Positions 5,942 to 10,873 of a stretch of 10,873 nucleotides of DNA are shown here, piece by piece. The stretch comes from Gemmatimonadota bacterium. GTDB lineage: Bacteria > Gemmatimonadota > Gemmatimonadetes > Longimicrobiales > Gaopeijiaceae. The notes under the pieces are model-generated. The model ran no database searches and had not been told where the DNA came from. It worked only from the letters and a program-made list of their open reading frames with translations. Location: assembly GCA_003567615.1 (NCBI GenBank), contig PWZC01000215.1, positions 1 to 10,873 of the forward strand, given 5' to 3'. A program made the translations under genes and the position numbers. Each line of letters opens with the position of its first letter. Position 1 is the first letter of the stretch.

Positions 5942-7816
5942 TTACTCCGGAAAGAGTTCGGCGGCCCCGCTGCCGTCATCCACCGACCAGCCGATCCCCC
6001 ACGCGCCAGGGCCCAGATGGGTCGCCAGGACGGCGGTGGCGGGCCCCTCCAGGATCTCGTCGGGCTCGTAGCGGGCCTCCAGTTCGGCCCGGACCCCGGG
6101 GATCACCTCGGGGCACCCCACGTGCACGATCCCGAACCGGACCCCGCTGGTCCCGGGTGGGACCCGCTGGGCCAGAACCTCCAGGGCAGTGGAGAGGACC
6201 CGGTCCCGTCCCCTGGCCTTCCCGGCGGGCTCCACCTTCCCCTCAGCCGAGATCTCCAGGATGGGCTTCACATCCAGGAGTCGGGCGAAGAACGCCTTTC
6301 CTCGACTCACGCGGCCCGAGGCCAGGAGACGCTCCAGGGTATCCACTGTGAAGAGCATGCCGGAGGGGGTTCGGAGCCTCCGGATCTCCCGGAGGATGGC
6401 GGCGGGAGGCACACCCAACTCGGCCAGTTCCGCCGCCCGGAGCACCAGAAGCCCCTGCAGGATGGAGGCGCCACGGGTGTCCATCCGGTGGAGAGGACGA
6501 GGGTCGTCCAACTCCATCATGCGCCCGGCGGCGGCTTCGGCGGAGGCGTAGGTGCCGGAGAGCGCCGAGCTGAGCCCCAGGTAGAGGACCTCATCTCCCT
6601 CCTCCCCGGCCCGGCCGAAGGTGGTGAGGAAGTCTGCGGGGGAAGGCTGGGAGGTGGTGGGCAACTCCTGGCCCTGGTCCATGCGGGCGTGAAACTCCTC
6701 GGCCGTGATGTCCACCCCGTCCCGCAGCACATTCTCCCCCTCCAGGAGGAGGAGTGGGACCACGTGGATCCCGTGGGCACGGATCACGGCCTCAGGAAGG
6801 TCGTTGGTGCTATCAGTCACCAGGGCCACGGGGCGCCGGGCCGCCTCGCCCACCCCGTGCCGGGCCAGTACGGCCTGCTGCGCCTCCATGTCCTCGGCCT
6901 TGTGGCTGTCCAGGCTCCCCAGGGTCCGGAGGTAGTCGAAGACTTCCTCCGGCTCATCGGTGTGGATGTGGATCTTGAGGAGCGACCCGGAGCGGACCAC
7001 GACCATGGAGTCACCCTTCTCCCGCAGCGTCTCCCGCACCGTCTGGGCCGGGGGGAGCCGGTCACCCCGGACCAGCCCCTCGGTGCAGTAACGGAACGCC
7101 GACTCCGCCCGCTCCTCGGCGCGGTGGGCTACCCCGGTAGGGGCGTCGTCGCCCCCCTTCATGGACCCGCTCCCGACCTCGATCCGGTCCGGGAGACCGA
7201 CCTTTCCCGTTGTGATGAGAACCGTGACGCCCTCCAGGAGGTGGACGAAACCCTTCCCTCCGGCATCCACCACCCCGGCCTCCCGGAGCGACGGCAGGAG
7301 GTCGGGGGTCCTCTCGAGGGACGCCTTGGCCTCGTCCAGGATGGTCCTGAGGAAGGGGACGAAGTCGGGCTCCTCCAGGGTCCGGGCCCGCTCCACCGTC
7401 TCGCGCATGACCGTGAGGATGGTGCCTTCCACAGGATTGTCGATGGCGTCGTAGAGCCCGGCAACCCCGGCCGCCATGGCATCGGTGAACCCGGCGGTGT
7501 CGACGCGGCCCTGTCCCTCCACGGCGTCGGCGAACCCCAGGAGGAAGTGGGAAAGCATCATCCCGGAGTTGCCCCGGGCCCCCATGATGGAAGCTTCGGC
7601 AGCCGCCCTGGCCATACCGGACAGGTCGGACCGGGGAGCCTTCCGCAGATGGTCCCGTATCGCCCGGACCGTGAGGGCCAGGTTCGTTCCCGTATCGCCG
7701 TCGGGCACCGGGAAGACGTTGATCCGATTCAGTTCCCGCCGTTGGGCCTCGACGTGGTCGCAGCCCGCCAGGAGAGCCCGGCGAAGGCGAGAGCCATTCA
7801 TGTAGGCAATGCGCAT
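5942..7816 (-). CDS. Fused FakA-FakB fatty-acid kinase (DhaL/DAK2 + DegV)
   Basis: A cytoplasmic protein of 624 residues from ATG 7816. It joins the two parts of bacterial fatty-acid kinase, which makes acyl-phosphate from exogenous fatty acids for PlsX/PlsY phospholipid synthesis. The DhaL kinase domain (about 1-205) has VFPVPDGDTGTN (34-45) with Mg-binding D39 and D41, GARGNSG (79-85), PVEGT (128-132) and GVVDAGGKG (181-189). The FakA middle domain (about 235-320) keeps a Cys-His-His zinc set: C244, H283 and H285. The DegV/FakB acyl-binding domain (about 328-624) has VTDSTNDLP (333-341), TSQPS (388-392) and SSALSGTY (416-423), then LERLLASGRVS and LLDVKPIL. All key motifs are intact. A GTG at 7855 would add 13 residues (MLRSPSGGPKLTT), and ATG 7801 would remove 5; no start has a clear ribosome site. 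The gene is followed 6 nt later by the symporter. Confidence 0.9.
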   Translation of the reverse strand: MRIAYMNGSRLRRALLAGCDHVEAQRRELNRINVFPVPDGDTGTNLALTVRAIRDHLRKAPRSDLSGMARAAAEASIMGARGNSGMMLSHFLLGFADAVEGQGRVDTAGFTDAMAAGVAGLYDAIDNPVEGTILTVMRETVERARTLEEPDFVPFLRTILDEAKASLERTPDLLPSLREAGVVDAGGKGFVHLLEGVTVLITTGKVGLPDRIEVGSGSMKGGDDAPTGVAHRAEERAESAFRYCTEGLVRGDRLPPAQTVRETLREKGDSMVVVRSGSLLKIHIHTDEPEEVFDYLRTLGSLDSHKAEDMEAQQAVLARHGVGEAARRPVALVTDSTNDLPEAVIRAHGIHVVPLLLLEGENVLRDGVDITAEEFHARMDQGQELPTTSQPSPADFLTTFGRAGEEGDEVLYLGLSSALSGTYASAEAAAGRMMELDDPRPLHRMDTRGASILQGLLVLRAAELAELGVPPAAILREIRRLRTPSGMLFTVDTLERLLASGRVSRGKAFFARLLDVKPILEISAEGKVEPAGKARGRDRVLSTALEVLAQRVPPGTSGVRFGIVHVGCPEVIPGVRAELEARYEPDEILEGPATAVLATHLGPGAWGIGWSVDDGSGAAELFPE

Positions 7817-7901
7817 GGTGGTCAACTTCGGACCCCCGGACGGGGAGCGCAACACGGGCCCGACCGGGTGGCTGGGGAGGGCAATCCCCGGCGGGAACCC
7901 C

Positions 7902-7931
7902 GGTCCGACCCTCCGGAGGGTCGGTCGGACC
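7902..7931 (-). terminator. GC-rich hairpin at the stop of the phosphoesterase gene
   Basis: Bases 7902-7910 (GGTCCGACC) and 7923-7931 (GGTCGGACC) are perfect inverted arms of 9 bp. Inside them, 7905-7924 is a perfect 20-bp palindrome that can form a competing stem of 8 bp with a CCGG loop. It starts at the last base of the TAG stop (7931-7933) of the phosphoesterase-like gene, on the strand leading to the kinase gene. No T-run follows, so it is not a textbook intrinsic terminator. It could end or attenuate transcription, or protect the 3' end of the RNA. Confidence 0.4.
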
Positions 7932-8755
7932 TACCAGCGCCCCCGGGCGCGCTCCTTCCCGGGAAGCACCTCGAGGCAGGTGGTCCACCAGCCGGAGCGG
8001 ATGGTCTCGATGAACTCATGGGGAAGACCCTCGTCCCGCATCTCGTCGGCCAGGAGCTCCACCTCATAGCGGACCGGGACGAACTCCACCTGAAGCCCGA
8101 CGCTCCCGCCCGGACCCGACCCGTTCGTCCCGGAACCGGGGCCGCGGGAATCCGCCGAGAGCATGGCGTACCAGACCTCCCGGCGGCCGTCATTGGCCGG
8201 CCGGCCCAGAGCGCCAGCGTTCACGTACCAGTAGCCGTCACCCAGATCCCGACTCCAGTGGATCCCGGTGTGGGTGCCCAGGAGCACGTCGGCTTCCAGC
8301 GCCTCGGCCATGCCCCGGAGGAAGTGGGTCGGCGTGGTGGTCTCCCAGAGAAACTCGTTCATCCGGCGAGGACTTCCGTGGAACGCGAGCACCCGCAGGG
8401 GCCCCAGGTGGAAGCGGATCTCCCGGGGAAAGTGAGCCATCCATCTCCGGCTCTCAGGTGAGGTGTTGGCCAGCGTGTACTCGTAGGAGATCCGGGCGTA
8501 GTGGTTGTCCCGGGGATCCGTATAGCCGCACTGGCAGTCGTCCAGACCCCTGGCGATGGAGTCATCGTAGTTGCCCCGCACCACCGGGATCCCCTCGTCT
8601 CGGAGAAGATGGATGGTCCGATCGGGGCTTGGACCGAAGGCGCCCAGGTCGCCCAGGCAGAGGATGGCCTCGGCCCCACGCCTGCGAGCATCGGCGATGG
8701 CGGCCTTCAGCGCCCGATGATTGGAATAGATCCCTCCGAAGGCCGCCACCCGCAT
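7931..8755 (-). CDS. Degenerate calcineurin-like metallophosphoesterase
   Basis: A 274-residue soluble protein with the YfcE/DevT-like phosphoesterase layout but altered metal ligands. The first motif, normally DxHxN, is GGIYSN (7-12), so the Asp and His are G8 and Y10. The second is LGDLGAFGPSPD (34-45) with D36 kept. The third is RGNYDD (60-65): N62 is kept but the usual His is Y63. H126 is kept in AFHGSP. The last motif, normally GHTH, is GTHTGIHW (160-167), with H162 plausible and its partner missing. VNAGALGRP (178-186) matches the usual VNPGSVGxPR. The DCQCGYTDPRDN block (73-84) is distinctive. About 75 C-terminal residues follow the domain, with a Gly/Ser-rich linker (203-219). ATG 8755 follows a GGGAAG site and starts at the first strand; upstream in-frame ATGs such as 8782 are less likely. 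It lies 95 bp downstream of the radical SAM gene. Confidence 0.82.
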   Translation of the reverse strand: MRVAAFGGIYSNHRALKAAIADARRRGAEAILCLGDLGAFGPSPDRTIHLLRDEGIPVVRGNYDDSIARGLDDCQCGYTDPRDNHYARISYEYTLANTSPESRRWMAHFPREIRFHLGPLRVLAFHGSPRRMNEFLWETTTPTHFLRGMAEALEADVLLGTHTGIHWSRDLGDGYWYVNAGALGRPANDGRREVWYAMLSADSRGPGSGTNGSGPGGSVGLQVEFVPVRYEVELLADEMRDEGLPHEFIETIRSGWWTTCLEVLPGKERARGRW

Positions 8756-8850
8756 CGGGCTTCCCGGCAGGCTGCCCACCATGGGCGCATCAAGGGCCAA
8801 CTCGGCCCCTCGTCCCCCGGGTCCCCGCTCCCCTACCGGCGGGCCACCCA

Positions 8851-9786
8851 TCACAGCTCTCCCCCCACCCCGCTCCCGGTGTTGGAGCAGATGGCTCCGG
8901 AGAGGTAGCAGGTGAAGCAGGCCGACTCCTTCAGTCGCACCGGAGTCCGAGCCGCCTCCGACAGCGTTTCGCCCACCCGCGCCGAGGGAGCCTCCAGAAG
9001 GATCGGGCAGGCCTGCACCCCCGTGGCCGTCACCAGACGGGCCCGGCTGCAAAGGAGTTGGGACGCGTCGAAGCCCTCCATCATGCGGGCTGTGACCCGC
9101 TCCGTCTCCTCATAGCCACGCGTACGGCCCGCCTCCTCCCCCATGAGCAGAGGAGGGAGGATCTTGATGCGGGGGCGGTGATAACCCACCTCTGCCAGGA
9201 GTTCCCGGAAACCCTGCAGATAGTGCGGCGTGTCGTGCTCGGGCCAGCTTCGCATGCAGGTGATGATGGGAAGGAAGCCCTCGGCCACCAGGTTCCGGAT
9301 CCCCTCCACACACCGGTGGAACGCGCCGTCGCCCCGGATGGCGTCATTCATCTCCCGGGTGATGCCGTCCAGGGAAACCCGGAGCTCCAGGGTGTAGGGC
9401 GAGTTTGCCGCCAGCGCCGCCAGACGGCGGGCGCGGCGCGGGAGGAGGAGGGTGGCATTGGTGAGGACGGTGGCGGGTCCCAGCTCCAGTGCGTCCGCCA
9501 GGATCTCCTCCATCTCCCGGTTCATGAAGGGTTCTCCGCCGGTGAAGTAGTACTCCTTCACCCCCAGGGACACCGATTCGTCCAGGGCCTCCCGAACCTG
9601 CTTCCGGGTCATGAACCAGTGGGAGTGGTTGTCCGGGGCGCAGGAGATGAAGCAGTGGCGGCACCGTAGGTTGCATACGGTACCGGCCACCTGGAACCAG
9701 AGTTCGTCCAGTCCCTGGAGGGCTACGGCAGGAGCGTCGTCGATGACGGCCAGTTCGACTCGGGCCAACGGAGATTCCTCTGGCAT
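8851..9786 (-). CDS. Radical SAM protein with SPASM-like C-terminal cysteines
   Basis: A 311-residue enzyme expected to cleave S-adenosylmethionine with a [4Fe-4S] cluster. The cluster motif C-x3-C-x2-C is CNLRCRHC (38-45), preceded by LDELWFQVAGTV. FTGGEPFMN (81-89) is the GGE SAM-binding motif. TVLTNATLLL and LELRVSLDG (133-141) continue the TIM-barrel pattern. A further C49 follows the cluster. The C-terminal region has C246, C260 in a QACPILLE context, then C290, C293 and C300 (ACFTCYLSGAICSN), which suggests an auxiliary Fe-S cluster like those of SPASM or twitch proteins. SPASM members often modify peptides, but no precursor peptide is visible nearby. The start is uncertain: ATG 9786 is chosen because residues before it are Pro/Ser-rich, but ATG 9855 (23 more residues, with a G-run upstream) is possible. 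It is followed by the phosphoesterase-like gene. The substrate is unknown. Confidence 0.88.
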   Translation of the reverse strand: MPEESPLARVELAVIDDAPAVALQGLDELWFQVAGTVCNLRCRHCFISCAPDNHSHWFMTRKQVREALDESVSLGVKEYYFTGGEPFMNREMEEILADALELGPATVLTNATLLLPRRARRLAALAANSPYTLELRVSLDGITREMNDAIRGDGAFHRCVEGIRNLVAEGFLPIITCMRSWPEHDTPHYLQGFRELLAEVGYHRPRIKILPPLLMGEEAGRTRGYEETERVTARMMEGFDASQLLCSRARLVTATGVQACPILLEAPSARVGETLSEAARTPVRLKESACFTCYLSGAICSNTGSGVGGEL

Positions 9787-10000
9787 GAAAGGGTTCGGGC
9801 GAGACGGCGCGTCGTGGGACGCAACGGCTCGAGGGGAGGCCGGCTTCGGATCCATGGCCCCCCAGCCTGGGAAACGCCTGGGGCAGGGATGAAGTTCCGC
9901 CGGGGCCGTCCCTGGACCGCCAAGGGCGACCGGGGTTGACCGGACACGGGAGAAGGGCCGAAGCCCCATGGCGGTCATTCCGGCCGGTTCTCGCTCCTTC

Positions 10001-10624
10001 TCAGTCCTGGCGGCGAAAGAGCGCGAGCTCGAAGAACCCTCCCAGCGCCGCCGGTTCCCGACACTCCATGGTCAGGGGAAGGCCTTCCACCAGCTCGCCC
10101 AGGCGACGGTCCAGCGAGGTGAACAGGAGCCGGGAAAGCGGATTGGCCACTCGGCGGAGAAGCGACAGGGGGCGGTCCTCGGGGGCGAACTTGTCGAAAA
10201 CCACCAGCCGCCCCCCGGGCCGCAGGACCCGGGTCGCCTCGGCGAGGCAGGCCCGTCCGTCGGCCACCACCGCAGCCACCAGGTGGAGGAGGACCACATC
10301 GAAGGAGGCGGGGGGGAGTCCCGTAGCCTGGGCGTCCATCTCCACGACCTGCATCACGCTCCCGGTCCGCTCTTCGATCCGTGCGGCCCGACGCCGAAGC
10401 TGCCGGAGCATTCCGTCGGCCAGGTCGCCGGTGACCACCTCGACCCCCTCGGGCAGGAAGTGAAGGTCCCGGCCCGGTCCGGCCCCCGGAATGAGGATCC
10501 GCTCTCCGCGTCGGGGGGCGGCCAACTCCATGCTTCGCCGCCGGACCCCATCGAACCCCACCAGCCCGTCGTAGAAGGGGGAGTAGAGCGTATAGCGGAA
10601 CCGGCGCCAGCGCGGGCTCGACAT
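10001..10624 (-). CDS. Class I SAM-dependent methyltransferase
   Basis: A 207-residue protein with a Rossmann-type methyltransferase fold. Motif I is RILIPGAGPGRDLHFLP (42-58). The end of strand 2 lies in VVTGDLADGML (63-73). MDAQATGLPPASFDVVLLHL (96-115) covers the next two strands, and VLRPGGRLVVFDKF (133-146) is the usual post-motif strand and turn. The N-terminus RYTLYSPFYDGLVGFDGVRR (10-29) resembles the UbiE and bacterial phospholipid N-methyltransferase branches, which methylate quinones, lipids or small molecules. The substrate cannot be read from the sequence. ATG 10624 lies 1 nt after the stop of the SRPBCC gene, with GGTGGG upstream, which implies co-transcription and probably translational coupling. 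A GTG at 10666 would overlap that gene by 14 codons and is less likely. A 214-bp gap follows before the radical SAM start. Confidence 0.85.
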   Translation of the reverse strand: MSSPRWRRFRYTLYSPFYDGLVGFDGVRRRSMELAAPRRGERILIPGAGPGRDLHFLPEGVEVVTGDLADGMLRQLRRRAARIEERTGSVMQVVEMDAQATGLPPASFDVVLLHLVAAVVADGRACLAEATRVLRPGGRLVVFDKFAPEDRPLSLLRRVANPLSRLLFTSLDRRLGELVEGLPLTMECREPAALGGFFELALFRRQD

Positions 10625-10625
10625 G

Positions 10626-10873
10626 TCATCCCACCAACGGGTCGGAGCCGCTGGACCGACGGCCATCCTCCGGATTCGTCGCGCCCCCTTCGGCTCGGGC
10701 CTTGAGCCCCTCGAGGCCGTGCACCCGGGACCGCTCCAACGTGCGGCGAAGGGTCCGGCGCAGGAGACGCACGGAGATGCCGTCCCACACCTCCTCGCTC
10801 CGGACCAGGGTCTGTCCGGGCGCCAGGGGCTCCAGCGACCAGCGCAGGTACCCCCGCCCCCCGAGGGTGCGCA
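10626..10873 (-). CDS. SRPBCC (START-like) family protein, C-terminal part, runs off the right edge
   Basis: The last 81 residues of a protein whose start lies beyond the right edge, ending at TGA 10626-10628. It begins RTLGGRGYLRWSLEPLAPGQ, then TLVRSEEVWDGISVRLLRR and TLRRTLERSRVHGLEGLKAR. Two antiparallel strands of the tRWSLEP...TxVxxxEEV type followed by a long amphipathic C-terminal helix are the typical end of SRPBCC/polyketide-cyclase-like domains, which bind small hydrophobic molecules. The last 25 residues are polar and probably disordered. The frame is open to the edge and its codon use matches the neighbours. The methyltransferase starts 1 nt after its stop, so the two are probably made together and may act on the same hydrophobic compound. 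Family assignment rests on the C-terminal third only. Confidence 0.65.
   Translation of the reverse strand, partial: RTLGGRGYLRWSLEPLAPGQTLVRSEEVWDGISVRLLRRTLRRTLERSRVHGLEGLKARAEGGATNPEDGRRSSGSDPLVG

Noticed and set aside
5930..8461. Open frame of 843 codons on the plus strand
   Set aside because: It lies opposite the fatty-acid kinase, which has intact catalytic motifs. The product is Gly/Pro/His/Arg-rich with no domain pattern, as expected of an antisense frame in high-GC DNA.
8458..9669. Open frame of 403 codons on the plus strand
   Set aside because: It is antisense to the radical SAM and phosphoesterase-like genes; Arg/Pro/Gly/His-rich with no domain.
9858..9883. CCCCAG and CTGGGG inverted arms between the methyltransferase and radical SAM genes, as a terminator
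   Set aside because: The stem is only about 6 bp, there is no T-run, and it lies more than 110 bp after the methyltransferase stop. It may even fall inside the radical SAM leader or N-terminus.
9787..10000. Search for a small precursor peptide next to the radical SAM gene
   Set aside because: The frames here are Pro/Arg/Ser-rich without a leader-core pattern, a cysteine-rich core or a good ribosome site. One frame is simply the upstream extension of the radical SAM gene.

Overview
This window looks like a stretch of bacterial chromosome with high GC content and strong codon bias towards G or C at the third position. That bias produces long antisense reading frames that are not genes. The gene set fits a Gram-negative-type, environmental high-GC bacterium: a full-length Rho, an EGY-like intramembrane protease, a fused FakA-FakB fatty-acid kinase and a PutP-like symporter. 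My best guess at phylum is Gemmatimonadota. That guess rests on remembered resemblance of several proteins (the edge protein at 1-176, the radical SAM protein and the phosphoesterase-like protein), not on a search. I see no tRNA, rRNA, CRISPR array, insertion sequence or phage gene.

Left part (1-4451). A partial unrecognised gene leaves the left edge on the minus strand (1-176). A possible promoter and an inverted repeat lie upstream of it. An M50 site-2-type protease (413-1363, minus) is divergent from rho (1554-2804, plus). The 190-bp gap between them is strongly C-rich on the rho strand and may be Rho's own leader target. rho converges with a purine-type phosphoribosyltransferase (2815-3429, minus). 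That gene is divergent from an unrecognised 149-residue protein (3609-4058, plus), which is followed by a short GroES-like protein (4164-4451, plus).

Right part (4448-10873), all minus strand. Read in the direction of transcription it runs: end of an SRPBCC protein, class I methyltransferase, radical SAM protein with C-terminal cysteines, degenerate metallophosphoesterase, GC-rich hairpin, FakA-FakB fusion, PutP-like sodium symporter. The SRPBCC and methyltransferase genes are 1 nt apart, and the kinase and symporter genes are 6 nt apart, so each pair is probably co-transcribed. The hairpin at 7902-7931 probably separates the SAM/phosphoesterase group from the kinase/symporter group.

The most unusual content is the SRPBCC, methyltransferase, radical SAM and phosphoesterase-like group, which has no function I can name. 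Its phosphoesterase has lost one whole metal site while keeping the ligands of the other. The symporter has the PutP fold signature but lacks the sodium-linked aspartate and the aromatic residues of the proline site, so its substrate should not be assumed to be proline. The fused fatty-acid kinase would phosphorylate exogenous fatty acids for phospholipid synthesis and keeps every key motif of both halves.
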